64,000 nt of DNA. It comes from Stratiolaelaps scimitus. Lineage: Eukaryota; Arthropoda; Arachnida; Mesostigmata; Laelapidae. How positions within the stretch are numbered: position 1 is the first letter of the stretch; every line of letters starts with the position of its first letter. The notes beneath the pieces are model-generated. The model was not told the origin of the DNA and made no database searches. It saw only the letters and a program-made list of their open reading frames with translations. This document shows, in pieces, positions 12,246 through 24,581 of the stretch. The translations under genes were made by a program, and so were the position numbers. The stretch covers positions 22,072,001 through 22,136,000 of the forward strand of contig JABWDB010000004.1 in NCBI GenBank assembly GCA_019614645.1, in the 5' to 3' direction.

Positions 12246-13681
12246 AACAATGTATGTTCGAATTTCGATTTCAAACTACTTGTCTCTTATAGTTAAAAGT
12301 ACAATACATACACACCGTATGTATTTCGATGTTACCGATGGGGCCGACATTGCTGGGCCCCCCCTCGATACGAAACACAGTACAGACGAGAAGATCGTAT
12401 CAAGTCTTCCCGCCACCGAGTAAATGATGTGCGCTCCGCCTCGAGGCTTCTTTGGCTAAGTGTGAGCCAAGCCTGGCTGATTTTGCTGCAGTGGCCGCCG
12501 CTGCTGTCACCGCTTCTTGGCTGCTATTGATGGGACATGTGGGAATTAAGGATCGTTCGTGCCTGGCTTCCCTTCAGCCAGCCGACTCGTCTCCCTCCTC
12601 GGCTGGCTCGCTGGCTGGCTGCCTGCCTGCCTGGATGGAAGAACGACGACGCCAAGCAGGTAGACCGCCAGGAACGAGGGAGCCTTGACGCCTAGGCAGG
12701 GCCCTTTCTCAATGGGCCAATTAGCTCTGGGAAAAAATTCCTTGTAAGCACTTAACCATAACGACAGCGTGTTGGCATGAACGCCAGGAAAACAAAAGGA
12801 TGCCTGCTGGAGGCAGCTGTATATGGCTCCGTGTTTCCGTGTGCGTGTCTGTGTGTGCTGATGTTTGTATTAATGACATTATCGTTCGCATACGCTCTAT
12901 TACGATTACATCGAAGAGATGCTTTAGGAGACCTTTATTGTTGCATTCCCTATGCCAGTCTGTTCAGCTAGCTGCATCAATAGACGTGCAGTAATCTGTT
13001 CCTCAGTATAGTTTACACGAACGTACAACTCCAGATAACACAGCCGCTGTAGCAGCAATGGACGCGGAGGGATGGTTGAGGGAATGCAGGGGTGTTCCAG
13101 GTCAAAGCGTCTGGTTGGCCTCCAGACGGGAATGAGCAATTCTTTTGAATTGTATTTAATTCTACAGTTGAATAGCTAGTTTACCGCCCAACGACGATAA
13201 TTTACTCATGGGAATTGTTCCAGTAGCGTATTCCCGTGAAAATTGCAATTTTAAACTGCAGGTTGCGATATTGTTTAGACGATTTTATGAAATATTTATT
13301 TGGTTAGTAGATTTTACTATCTATAACTGTTTACTCAAGGACAAAATACAGGATAGCGTACTCGGTAGCATATTACTTACAAGGTCCGAAATACACTCCG
13401 TTTAGTAATTAACCCCCCCATCCCCCCCACCTTGTAATTAGTCGTTGTTCAATTAGTAAGTCCAATAATATCGTTGTCGCCTAATCGATTTAGCTACGGG
13501 TTTTGCGTGGCCGTGTATGTACCCGCAATGAACGCAGTGACAACGAATTGGAGGGCTTTCCTGTCTTCGCCTGCAGACTCCATCGTCTGATTTGTTCGTT
13601 GGGGTAAGCTGCTAATCAGACATTACTCATAGACTCTGTGACTACTTTCTGATTCATTTTGTCCACGATGGCCATGCGATG

Positions 13682-13683
<2 letters not shown>

Positions 13684-13737
<54 letters not shown>
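13684..13737. repeat. Long (TA)n microsatellite
   Basis: About 26 uninterrupted TA units ending directly against gggtgttcataaagttatgc, a sequence of the kind seen at ends of some arthropod DNA transposons. Confidence 0.93.
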
Positions 13738-13741
<4 letters not shown>

Positions 13742-14336
13742 GTTCATAAAGTTATGCAACCTTATGAGAAGACAAATTGCAGCCTGGTGGCTATTCAGCC
13801 TCCCTTGAAAGAGAAAAGAAAAACATACTATTGTCCTTGCATCCGCCAAATTTGGGACAGCCTGGCACAGGGTTATCTAGCTTCCCGAACGCCCAGTTGC
13901 ATGTGCTTTTTCGAACTCTTTGCTAACTAAGCCACTGTAGTCCATTTAGGGCCTTCAGCGGCCTGTCCATTATTGTTTTTTTTTCATATACGTATCCCAA
14001 ACGAACATACATTAACAGGGTGCTTTAAATCGGATAGTATGTTAGCAGTTATAAGAGTTAAGAGATTATGGAAATTTTGAAAGCTCTCCCAATGTCACGT
14101 CAGTTAGTTAAACATGCATAGTATTGTAGTAATAAGTTAGAGAAAAGATTAGGATTTCTCAAGTTGATTATTTTGCTGTTCATGTTGCTTGGCTCCGGTC
14201 GTATCTCTAGCGAAGTCAATACCGGGGACGCTAGCCTCGCCATGTTTAAGATGGTTGCACATGGAACATTATGCCACTATTTCCCTGCGTGACAAGTTAA
14301 CATACCTTGAAAATCTAACAAGATACGCACGATATA

Positions 14337-14441
14337 TCGAGAGATTAAAATTAATTTTCCGGGCTAACCCACAGGCAACATTTAACGTCCACGGTACTGC
14401 TTTCGGCATTGCTTCATAAAACGGACCCCTTCGAGAGATTA
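14337..14441 (-). mobile_element. Short retroposon-like insertion with 11-bp target-site duplication
   Basis: An 83-bp insert (14348-14430) is flanked by perfect copies of tcgagagatta at 14337-14347 and 14431-14441. On the minus strand the insert begins AGGGGTCCG, shares a body of about 54 bp with the SINE-like repeat at 8940-8995, and ends in an A/T-rich tail (GGAAAATTAATTT). Direct repeats plus an A/T-rich end are what target-primed reverse transcription leaves behind. It lacks the tRNA-like head of the other copy, so it is either 5'-truncated or a separate short family member. Confidence 0.6.
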
Positions 14442-14713
14442 GTATGTTATTATCAAATAGAAGAATAGCTTGTTTCAGTGTTTCGTTCGCCTGGTTGGCG
14501 TACCAGTAGCACCGGGTGAAAGTACTCTTTACGCAAATGCTTCTAAGCTGAGACCATAGAGGGAAGTGATTGAGTGATTACATTTTAAAGCAACAAGAAT
14601 AGGCTTGAAATAAATTCAAAAGGTCCCTAATTTGACTAGCGTCACCATACATTTTTAATCAACTCAATATTGATGATGACGTCCAATCAATCAACACTAC
14701 TGTGCTCACACAG

Positions 14714-14716
<3 letters not shown>

Positions 14717-14746
<30 letters not shown>
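14717..14746. repeat. (TA)n microsatellite
   Basis: About fourteen TA units. Confidence 0.9.
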
Positions 14747-14749
<3 letters not shown>

Positions 14750-16466
14750 TCACGTTGGTCCTGATATACCATATTTACATAACTGGCACCATTTAACACT
14801 TAGCAGTATCTCTTACCGAGCTCTCACACCCTCTAAAAATATGAGCTATGCGCTTTCAAACACCCTGTATAAACCTGATTCACGAAGTGCGAGATGACGA
14901 CAGTAATGCTTCTCTTCATGGACGCCTACGCGACTAATTGCATGCAACTACAAAGGTGCAACTACACTGTATGGCGCCCACTACCCAGCCCACCGCGTCA
15001 TATTCAGCCACACGGCGGCTGGCCGTGCTGGACTCAACTCAGTGCAACGTGCGTTGTGGAGTAATGCGTCTCGTTAAATGGGATTCTAGCTAATTAATCA
15101 TTTAGTCACCCCTTTCCGGTGAGCGGTTCTAGCACACATCTCGACGCTCCCCCTGCCCACCCCTCATAAACACCCCTGAAACACAACCCGAAACCATTCG
15201 TCCCCGTAGGCGCTGCACCCCCATGGCGGACACAGCGTTCCCCTAACGTTAAACGGCGCCGGCGATTAGGTCCGAAGGGGGGGCCCGTTTGCCACAGGCT
15301 AAACAGCAGTATACGAGTGAGCGCAATAGGATCCGGCAGGAAGGGTGCCCCTGGTGTACTCGTTCAATTTCGAGGCCAGCGCAGCAACGTCGATTTAGTT
15401 GGCGGTTGAGCGCCGGAGCACCCAGCATCACTCAATTAGCAGGCGACGACGGCGAGCGTTATAACAACGACAACGGCTGTCCGGCAAATGCTGGCTGTTG
15501 GAGCCTCGTGCATTAGTTTCCGGGCTCAGCCTCTCTCTCTCGTTTGGTATCGTCCAACATGGGCTAAACGGCAGGCGGCTCTTCGAAAGATGTCCCTCAG
15601 TTGGCCCAACGTTTGGGGCATACATGGGTCATACAACAACTGGTAAACACCTATAGCATTTACATGTATATATACATATATATACACACCAATGCATGTC
15701 TCGTATTATACGCCCCCGTATAATCGTCACGACGCTCGCGGAGGGTGGGTGGGACACAACCACCATCGGTGCAGTAGCCAGTTTGAACGGATGACGAGTA
15801 TCACTATTATTATTCTTATTATCATCCTAGCCGTGCTACTTGCTGCAAGTAGCAGACGTTGCTGTCCTCCTCCTCCTCATCGCAAAAAGGCAGAATTCTT
15901 CGCTGGACTTCGGCACTCGCCCTCTCAGTTCCAGACGATGTGCGTTCGCTCTATTGTTGTCATCGTCGATGGTTTGACTGACGACTGGGCTCGGAGGCTG
16001 TGTAGCTTTTGCTTCGACTGTCGGCGCCAAATACCGACAGACAGCGGGGACCCTGAGTTGGTGTTATTCGTTCGAACTGGGAGAGAAAGACTGAGAGACC
16101 AGAGGCGACGAGAGTCAATGAAAGTTCGGTGGCAGAGGAAGGAAAATGGTTGGCGGTTTAAGCGAACCACGCGAGCTCTGCCAGCGCTTCGCTTATTATG
16201 ACATGTCATTTAGTTCGTCGGAACACCCGAGTACTATGATGGTAGAGGTAGTTATAGTAGTATTAGTAGTGGTGGCAGTACGCTGTTCGATGGACCGGTG
16301 AGGCAGTCACTGCTCGACCACGGGACAAATAGCGAGAGAAGAGATCGCACGATGACACTACACTAAACTACTGAGCACAACTGCGGCGTGTACGATATGA
16401 TTCGATGTAATCTACACCAATCAGTTGGCTAGATCAAATAGAATCATATGTATATATATATATATA

Positions 16467-16588
16467 GCAATTTTTGTAATAGTGATGCAATGAAAAGTTT
16501 TCAAGCTCTTGAATGTATATATATATATTTACATATATACATTTAAGGGCTTGAAAACTATTCATTGCATCACTATTATAAAAACTGC
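16467..16588. repeat. Foldback element: 56-bp inverted repeat with 10-nt loop
   Basis: Left arm 16467-16522 and right arm 16533-16588 are reverse complements at 51 of 56 positions; the loop is 16523-16532. Of the five differences three would still pair as G-U in RNA if the + strand is transcribed. It could be a MITE-like foldback element or a hairpin RNA precursor. There is no protein-coding capacity and I see no clear target-site duplication because it sits between TA-rich tracts. Confidence 0.85.
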
Positions 16589-16708
16589 ATTCATTGCAGG
16601 TCAACAAATATTATAGGAGCAGATCTGCGAGCCATAGAAGTAGACGTTGTATAACACTGTTCCGACGTTTGTATTCACATAATAGTAATCAATTAGTAGT
16701 AACAATCC

Positions 16709-16715
<7 letters not shown>

Positions 16716-16739
<24 letters not shown>

Positions 16740-16740
16740 C
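16716..16740. repeat. (TA)n microsatellite
   Basis: About twelve TA units. Confidence 0.88.
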
Positions 16741-18124
16741 ACGCAAGCACGTCACTCCAACTACCTGACGTATTTGTTGTGGCGCAAAAAAAAATAACGA
16801 TCGAAAAGAGTTAATTCATTCATTGCGCTGGCTGTGCTGAGTGTTATTGAAATTAGTTCTGCCCTCCATTAATGTTCTGCTCCGCTTTGACCACTCGTAG
16901 TTCGTTGCAGCATTAAATGATAAGCACACTGCTTGGTTGAGGGTGCGAACGCTGTGAAAGAAAGAAGAGAGAGAGAGAGCCCCTCCCACGGTGAGCAATC
17001 GGAGGGGTCTAACCACCCACCACGTTCAGGCTCACTCTCTTAATCCCAGCCCCCCCCCCCGCCCTTGTGGCCCTCTCGCATTTCAAACGTTCCCCGCTAC
17101 CTGGACACGGTTGCTGAGAGTTACTCAATCGAAGCCGCTATTGGGGGCAGCCGCTGCGATGGTGATGTCTTTTAATTCCTCAGTCGATCGGGATAGCATG
17201 GCAAGGGGAGCTGTTCCCTGGATGGTTCAGCCTTCAGCAGCAAAGAGAAGGAGTCGAGTCGAGACGAGGCAGGCCAAGCTACGGCGATGCTGGCAGAATG
17301 ATAGTCGGCGGGGCAGATCGTTAACTTGATTAGCCCACCATGGGCATCGCTTTGCGGTAATAGTGGTACATTGGCCGGCGAACTCCTTGCGTTGCGGGCG
17401 CCTTCATGCGTGCTGGCCTTTCCACCCTTGATCACCATCACCACTCACTCACGCTCCCTCCCTCCCTCCCTCTATCTGTTTCTATGTTGGCTGTTTACTC
17501 GACCTCTCCTGAGAGTATGCGTGTTTGATGACAACGACAATAACAACAACAACATCGGGGCCAGACGATGACATCATTGGGGTCGATGGATGGTAAGGGT
17601 CGCGTGCACTCCCCTGTACCCAATACAACTCTTTCACAGGGAGCAAAAGACGAGATTTGCCCGAGACGGATACAGGCAAGCAATAGCGGGATGAAACGGG
17701 AAATCCGGCGAGGCCCATATATTATAATGTTCAGTTAGGCGATTGTCGAAATTCTTATTGAGCTTAGTCCCTCATTACCTACTGCTTAGGTTGTTTTCAT
17801 GTTTCGAATGGTGGCCATCGTAGACGCAGACCTCGAAAGAGTTAAAGGTCTCAGAAGCATATAGCATAACTACCAGAGAAATATGAGAATGATTAGCTGA
17901 TACGCACCCAATCTAACGTGGGATATCCGCATAAGTGAGTTAGACAAGGTGGACTAGCAAGGCTCGTGAAGAGAGAAACAAAATAAAAACAAAGTTGGCT
18001 ATTACCCAACGCAAACTACTCCGGCATTATTTATTAACACTTTTTATTGGTGGCTAGATGAATAAGATGATTTTAGTTCATCATGTTAGTTACAGCTCAC
18101 TGTGACAAATTGATGTTATGGCGA

Positions 18125-18144
18125 TTATATATATATATATATAT
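18125..18144. repeat. (TA)n microsatellite
   Basis: About ten TA units. Confidence 0.85.
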
Positions 18145-21100
18145 TAGGTCAGTCTTATTCGACATGTCTTGAAACAATTCGTAAACCTTTAATAAAGGCG
18201 ATTATTACAATTGAATTCAATATATGTATGCGCTCCTATTTCAGTATTTACGTGTGTGGATTATTATTAAGGCTGCATATGTCCCTTGAATGATTTTCAC
18301 ATGACTTCGCACGAAGTCGGCTTGGGTGATTCTGTTTGATTGCGTTAACCGACCCTATGAATGTATGCCCTCCTTTGCCGCCCTTAAACGAAATGAGCTC
18401 AGTTCGTATCAAGGGCCACCCCTATCGCGTGGGATAGTTGTGCGCGTCTGGTCTGATATTCCCAGCACAATATCTAACCTTTCAGATCGTTTCATGCTTG
18501 TCCTACATCGCTCATACGGTCATCCAATACTCAGCAGGCACAGACAACTGGTTCAACGACAGCGTTCGGTTCGATCGCGCAAAGAAGCCGTTCAAGAAGT
18601 CATCTCTTTCTTTTACAACAATCTGTCGTCAGCATACACCTGTCACTCCGGTGATTGTGTTTTCTCAAACTTTTTCTAATTGTGGTCCTCATTTCGGACG
18701 GTCAAAACGGTGCGACACTAGACACATTGCTGCTCATTTCACTGCTGACGCCCCGGCGATAGAAATCGCTATACGCGTATCGTCGGGGCACGCTTGGAAT
18801 ACTCGTGTTGAGTCCTTAATACGACCTTGATTTTCCCAGCGCTCGGCGTTGAGATAGGCTGCGAGCATACGGGGACAGGCTTCGTCACCATTGACTCGTA
18901 CAACAACTCGATAATTTTATCAGTTAGTGCTCTAGTCACTGTTGTTGTTATTGTCGCCGCTCGACGTAGTTCTTCTATGTGTTCTCGTTATTTTCTCCTA
19001 TTTCCTTTTAGGATTTCGTATTTGATGACGATGTTGCTGCTGCTGCTGCTGTTGTTGCTGCTGGTCTTCGTCGTCTCCGAAGAGCTTTCAACACCGAGGT
19101 GGCGGCCACCACCCCGGCCACGATTTGAGTTCGACGATTTTATTTGCGTCGGAGTGCCGGTGCCGGCCACCGCAACCGTAGTCACCGCTCGGTTACCGTC
19201 GGTACGGATTTTTTCAGCTTCTTCGGCCCAGGGGTTCTGTGCTGGTGTACGTGTATCTTCATGCATCTGGGCATATGCGTCGTTCACTTCTGAACAGTTG
19301 TCTCTCCTCTCTCTTTCTCTCTCTAATTCGTCTTCTTCATCTTCTTCTGCTTCGTCTGAGTTCATTGCGATCCATCGTTGTGGTGTCGCTATCGTTGTCG
19401 CGACGACGGTATCTTGACGCCAGGGAGTCTGCTGACCCAGAGCAACACTAATTGATCTTCTTCGCGGCGTCCGCGATAGCCTGTGACGACGATTGTGGCG
19501 TCGTTTCGCCGTCATCGTCACCAGCGGCGTCATCGGTGCAACGTCATCGAGACAGGCACGTCGTCGACGGTGTGGACGTTCTTGCTTTGTAGGGACAGCG
19601 GCACACAAATGAAGCGGCGGCCACAGCCGTCGATGGGAGGGTGACCATCGCTGCGAGATTGCCGCGTTGTTGCCGTCTCAGTGACGGGGTGTCATTGTTC
19701 TTGTTGTGCGTTTTGCTCTAATTTATAAGCTACAGCTGTGAACGTGGTGTAACAGGAGCACGATTTGTGATTGGGTTAAATTAATGAATAATGTTGTTAC
19801 CCATCTAGCTCGAGGACGGCAAATAGACCGTTCGACTTTGTTGACGTCATTTTAATAAACAATACAGATTGCGCTGAATAGAGCTATGATATTTTATCGG
19901 TGAGCGATCGTCAGTGGACAATTTGAGCGTGCACTACTCGCTCTGAAGTTAGTCCCGTTCCTGAATATCTATAATGCAATTGAAGATTTTGCTTAAGGAC
20001 AACATTTGTAACACGATAATTCAAGTTTCCAAAGTTAACACAATTTAGTATTATATAGTCCGCGTATAGGGTGCTTGGACGGTTTGCCCTTCTTTTAGCT
20101 CTAAAAAGCTGGAGGCCGCAGGCTCAAACCTGGGGCAGGTTCGAACCACTGAACACAGATATACTGTACATTTTAGGTACATGTGAGAAATACATATAAT
20201 TTGAATGAGAAACATATTACCAACAAAACAAACACGAGGCTCTCAAGACGGTCGGCTTGAACAGAAAACGACTGCTCAAACGATATGATCTCAAGTGCTG
20301 TGCTTATGAGGCTGACCACGACCTCCATATGTGAGAGCGGCTTACGATCCGCGACAAGACCTTCCCGTTATGAAGACGCCATGTCTAGCTTATTTGTCCT
20401 TTTCGCTGCTGTTTTGTTTTTCTTATCGCATCGTCTCCGTAGCGCGTCTTTCGATCGGCGGCTTTTGAGGAACCTCTGATTCGAAGGGGTCTATCGGTCC
20501 CGAGGATCGAAAACCCACCGGTGCCGGGTGACATTGAGAGCTGTGTTCGCTAGCTGCGCCTCTCGGCTGACGCCCCGAGCTGATAGCGGCTAGAGAATGG
20601 TAACAGAATTCAATGAACAAGACAAACGGGCTCTGATCGCGGTTTGTTGTTGCTGCTGTGCCGGTGGCGCCGCCATAGCTACCGCTGTCGTTGTTATTCA
20701 GCTACCGATCTGGCGAGACTGCTCGGCTGCCGTAAGTTGCTTCTTGATCTGTCTTCAGTGAAGAATGGCGCTCGTCTATTCCTTTCAAGCGGCTCCCACT
20801 TGCTGGTCAGAAAGCAAACGCCATCCCGGAGTTGATTATATTAGTACGGCCGTTGCGGTACATGCTGATGGCAAGGGTGACGCCGGCGGAAGAAGTATTC
20901 GCCGAAGCCAGAAGACAAAAGCGGAGCGCGCACCGTCAACAAAGAGACGATTTGTCTATGCATACCTACTTATTGATAGTATGAAGTAGATGGGTAGCCA
21001 TGACTTCACTGCAGGCTGGTACCACCTAAGCAAGCGGCGCTCCCCGGGGAGCAAGCCGCGAACATGGTTATTTTAAAGGGAAAGTTTGATGAGAATATCT

Positions 21101-21448
21101 CACAAACGAACATCGAACCCATGGAGAAGTTCTCAGTGGCGATGGTTACCGGTACAGCGATGTATCAATGTGTCACACAAAATCGTGCAGCCTGTCGTCA
21201 TTTTTTGATCGACTTACAATTAAGTATCTCGCTTTCGGAAATAAGTGCATCTTCCGTTAAGCTAGGGAGGGTTTCAGCAAAAAAATATAGCCCTTTGTCC
21301 CCTGTCAAGCAGATAGCATGTGTATTTATATGTTGTGCCGGCGGCCCAGTAACATGGCAGTAAGATTGCATGCGTACCTGACGTGTATGATTTTCGTAAA
21401 GCATCAATAGCTATTGCCATAATACTTCGGTTCATTCCAATTAATTCC

Positions 21449-21515
<67 letters not shown>
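21449..21515. repeat. Long (TA)n microsatellite
   Basis: More than thirty TA units with one TG interruption near 21476. The frame crossing it gives only Tyr-Ile repeats. Confidence 0.93.
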
Positions 21516-21518
<3 letters not shown>

Positions 21519-22766
21519 TGCGGCTAAATCTGGCAAATATTTATTACAATTTTCAATGAAAATATCACCAATCCTCAAGCACTTTACCTCATCTCGCGTG
21601 CCACGACAACGACCGCCGTCCAGCCGAGGTGAACCCATCTAATTCGGCCTTTAATGACACAGCGAGCGAGAGAGGCAGAACTCAGGAAGCAGTCGACAAC
21701 CTATACACATGCGTCCGAGATATGTATCGGAATCCAATCGTGTGTCAGGTATAATTCCACTTAGTTAATTTCCACTCCGAGAGCGCTTCACCTCACGCGT
21801 GCTCTCCCGTGGCTCAGCCGGTTCGGTCCTGTAGCAAGTGGACTGTCGACACCCTACAGTGTGATCACCATCCGTTTGCTCTGCTGCCTGCCTTCCTGCA
21901 GCGATATCCTAATTCCCATTCGTTGTTGGGGGAGCCCGTTGTCCGAACCACTAGTCCTCTGTGTCCACTTCTCATCTGCTGAGCTGTATAAATAAATGCT
22001 CATCCAATGCTGGGGCAGAGGGTCCGTCAAGCGGGCCTTCTATAAGCGTTCATCTATCGGGTCCTGGCATGAAAAGCGGCAACGGACGCTGGACTTGCTT
22101 GGTCTGACTTCGTGTCCTCGCATTTCCCGCTGCTGGACACCCGGGGACATTTAATTAAAACCTATCTTTCTGACCTCAACAGCGTGGGCAAATGGTACTG
22201 AGTGTTCGGATTTCGCGCTCGCCGTAGAGCGGTTCGGATGGCTTCGATGTGAAAGGACGGACGGACTGTCCGCCAGCAACCAAGCTCCTCTAAGGCTCCT
22301 CTAACTTGCCCTAACTATAATACGATTTTTCGTTCTCTCCTATCAGCCTCAGTCAACTCGATTAGTTAGAAGAACGTTTCGTTGCAAATAGCAGCTGCCA
22401 AAAAGGTCTATATAAAGCTGGACCGGTGCATAGGATCTATATACTGTGTGGCATCTCACTATCGGCGGAGCTATGGCACAAACTGCTTTCCCCCCCCCAC
22501 CTCGTCGCGCCGTCCGCGCTGAGTTTATCGACCGCCTCCGGCCAGACGAGTGCCAATCACTACAGTGGTAATCTCCAGCCGACCCGGACATCGGGCCTTG
22601 TCAATCTGCTTATAAATACCTGCAGTGCAGTAGGCCTCCCATTGGAAGCGAATCGATCGGTCCTTGTAAGTCCATAAACAAATTATTTACGTGCATTATA
22701 CAGATGACAAATTGAAGTTTTCATATTTCACAGATTAACAATGGAAATCACTGCCATGGTAGAGCG

Positions 22767-22839
22767 AGAATCACTTCGACAATAGTAGAGCGCTCGCTTA
22801 GCATTCGAGAGGTACTGGGATTGATACCCAGCATCTCCA
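22767..22839 (+). pseudogene. Decayed tRNA-Ala copy at the left edge of the array
   Basis: The 3' two thirds match the array consensus (from about 22785, with one anticodon-stem change giving ATTCGAG and a T-loop ATTGATA), while the first 20 or so bases are unrecognisable. The acceptor 5' strand, D-stem and most of the A-box are therefore lost. Anticodon AGC and a run of nine T downstream remain. It lies 141 bp before copy 1 and probably marks the old array boundary. Confidence 0.75.
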
Positions 22840-22907
22840 GCGATCTTCAGTGTTTTTTTTTGCTAATCTCAATTAACATAACTCAGGTTTGGATCTTCAT
22901 TGCGTGA

Positions 22908-22980
22908 GGGGATGTAGCTCAGATGGTAGAGCGCTCGCTTAGCATGCGAGAGGTACTGGGATCGATATTCAGCATCTCCA
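22908..22980 (+). tRNA. tRNA-Ala(AGC) copy 1, variant T-stem
   Basis: The T-stem 3' strand is TTCAG instead of CCCAG, so two pairs become G-U. Leader gcgtga, trailer gcgatcttcgatg with a T7 run. Probably still foldable. Confidence 0.9.
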
Positions 22981-23061
22981 GCGATCTTCGATGTTTTTTT
23001 AGCTAACCTCAATTAGGGTAACTCACGTTTACTGAAACACATTTGGGTATTGATTGCGTGA

Positions 23062-23134
23062 GGGGATGTAGCTCAGATGGTAGAGCACTCGCTTAGCATG
23101 CGAGAGGTACTGGGATCGATATTCAGCATCTCCA
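23062..23134 (+). tRNA. tRNA-Ala(AGC) copy 2, variant T-stem and position 26
   Basis: Shares the TTCAG T-stem with copy 1 and has A instead of G at position 26 (GAGCA). 154 bp after copy 1. Confidence 0.88.
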
Positions 23135-23215
23135 GCGATCTTCAATGTTTTTTTAGCTAACCTCAATTAGGGTAACTCACGTTTACTGAAGCACGTTTGA
23201 GTCTTCATTGCGTGA

Positions 23216-23288
23216 GGGGATGTAGCTCAGATGGTAGAGCGCTCGCTTAGCATGCGAGAGGTACTGGGATCGATACCCAGCATCTCCA
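23216..23288 (+). tRNA. tRNA-Ala(AGC) copy 3
   Basis: First copy with the full consensus sequence. Trailer gcgatcttc, T8-type terminator. Confidence 0.97.
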
Positions 23289-23370
23289 GCGATCTTCAAT
23301 GTTTTTTTTAGCTAACCTCAATTAGGGTAACTCACATTTACTGAAACACGTTTGGGTCTTAATTACATGA

Positions 23371-23443
23371 GGGGATGTAGCTCAGATGGTAGAGCGCTCG
23401 CTTAGCATGCGAGAGGTACTGGGATCGATACCCAGCATCTCCA
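23371..23443 (+). tRNA. tRNA-Ala(AGC) copy 4
   Basis: Consensus gene, 155 bp after copy 3. Leader acatga; the downstream spacer is two bases short (next gene after 152 bp). Confidence 0.97.
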
Positions 23444-23522
23444 GCGATCTTCAATGTTTTTATCTAACCTCAATGAAGAAAACTTAGGTTTATTGAAATA
23501 CGTTTGGGTCTTTATTACGTGA

Positions 23523-23595
23523 GGGGATGTAGCCCAGATGGTAGAGCGCTCGCTTAGCATGCGAGAGGTACTGGGATCGATACCCAGCATCTCCA
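23523..23595 (+). tRNA. tRNA-Ala(AGC) copy 5, D-stem variant
   Basis: D-stem reads GCCC rather than GCTC, breaking the 12-23 pair and altering the A-box. Leader acgtga is unique in the array. Confidence 0.85.
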
Positions 23596-23676
23596 GTGAT
23601 CTTCAATGTTTTTGTAACTAACCTCAATAAAGATAACTCAGGTTTATTGAAACACTTTTGGGTCTTTATTACATGA

Positions 23677-23749
23677 GGGGATGTAGCTCAGATGGTAGAG
23701 CGCTCGCTTAGCATGCGAGAGGTACTGGGATCGATACCCAGCATCTCCA
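23677..23749 (+). tRNA. tRNA-Ala(AGC) copy 6
   Basis: Consensus gene. Trailer gtggtcttc; the following spacer is 112 bp because of the 31-bp duplication. Confidence 0.97.
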
Positions 23750-24046
23750 GTGGTCTTCAATGTTTTTGTAACTAACCTCAATGAAGATAACTCAGGTTTA
23801 TTGAAACTCGTTTGGGTCTTTATTAGGTTTATTGAAATACGTTTGGGTCTTTGTTACATGAGGGGATGTAGCTCAGATGGTAGAGCGCTCGCTTAGCATG
23901 CGAGAGGTACTGGGATCGATACCCAGCATCTCCAGTGATCTTCAATGTTTTTGTAACTAACCTCAATGAAGATAACTCAGGTTTATTGAAACACGTTTGG
24001 GTCTTTATTAGGTTTATTGAAATACGTTTGGGTCTTCATTGCGTGA
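23750..24046 (+). repeat. Two spacers with a 31-bp internal duplication
   Basis: The spacers after copies 6 and 7 are 112 bp instead of 81. The segment from aggtttattgaaa to gggtcttTATT is present twice. The same long spacer occurs at 24736-24847, 25996-26107 and 27875-27986. Confidence 0.92.
23862..23934 (+). tRNA. tRNA-Ala(AGC) copy 7
   Basis: Consensus gene lying between two long (112-bp) spacers, the only copy so placed. Confidence 0.97.
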
Positions 24047-24119
24047 GGGGATGTAGCTCAGATGGTAGAGCGCTCGCTTAGCATGCGAGAGGTACTGGGA
24101 TCGATACCCAGCATCTCCA
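24047..24119 (+). tRNA. tRNA-Ala(AGC) copy 8
   Basis: Consensus gene, leader gcgtga, after a long spacer. Confidence 0.97.
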
Positions 24120-24200
24120 GTGATCTTCAATGTTTTTGTAACTAACCTCAATGAAGATAACTTAGGTTTATTGAAACACGTTTGGGTCTTTATTACATGA

Positions 24201-24273
24201 GGGGATGTAGCTCAGATGGTAGAGCGCTCGCTTAGCATGCGAGAGGTACTGGGATCGATACCCAGCATCTACA
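24201..24273 (+). tRNA. tRNA-Ala(AGC) copy 9, acceptor variant
   Basis: Acceptor 3' strand is CATCTAC: C71 to A breaks the pair with G2. Trailer gcgatcttc. Start of a block repeated at copies 22-25. Confidence 0.82.
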
Positions 24274-24354
24274 GCGATCTTCAATGTTTTTGTAACTAAC
24301 CTCAATGAAGATAACTTAGGTTTATTGAAACATGTTTGGGTCTTCATTGCGTGA

Positions 24355-24427
24355 GGGGATGTAGCTCAGATGGTAGAGCGCTCGCTTAGCATGCGAGAGG
24401 TACTGGGATCGATACCCAGCATCTCCA
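24355..24427 (+). tRNA. tRNA-Ala(AGC) copy 10
   Basis: Consensus gene, trailer gtggtcttc; corresponds to copy 23 in the duplicated block. Confidence 0.97.
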
Positions 24428-24508
24428 GTGGTCTTCAATGTTTTTGTAACTAACCTCAATGAGGATAACTTAGGTTTACTGAAACACGTTTGGGTCTTCA
24501 TTGCGTGA

Positions 24509-24581
24509 GGGGATGTAGCTCAGATGGTAGAGCGCTCGCTTAGCATGCGAGAGGTACTGGGATCGATACCCAGCATCTCCA
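24509..24581 (+). tRNA. tRNA-Ala(AGC) copy 11
   Basis: Consensus gene, trailer gtgatctcc; corresponds to copy 24. Confidence 0.97.

Larger units (their letters stand above)
11101..22766. other. Intergenic or intronic stretch left of the tRNA array
   Basis: I see no supported protein gene. It contains long TA tracts, a foldback element (16467-16588), a short retroposon-like insertion with target-site duplications (14337-14441), a near-palindrome (11720-11745) and homopolymeric C runs near 13418-13432, 17050-17061 and 22491-22500. Open frames are short or composed of low-complexity residues. Confidence 0.5.

Noticed and set aside
18988..19608. 206-codon minus frame with acidic and Arg-Gly-rich segments
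   Set aside because: Composition could suit a nuclear protein, but trinucleotide repeats explain the Ser/Asn and Glu runs, the opposite strand is also open, and I found no good donor before the stop. Worth a transcript check but not supported.
20065..20150. Possible tRNA-like sequence with two B-box-like motifs (ggctcaaacc, ggttcgaacc)
   Set aside because: I could not form acceptor or anticodon stems; the motifs are short and could be chance.
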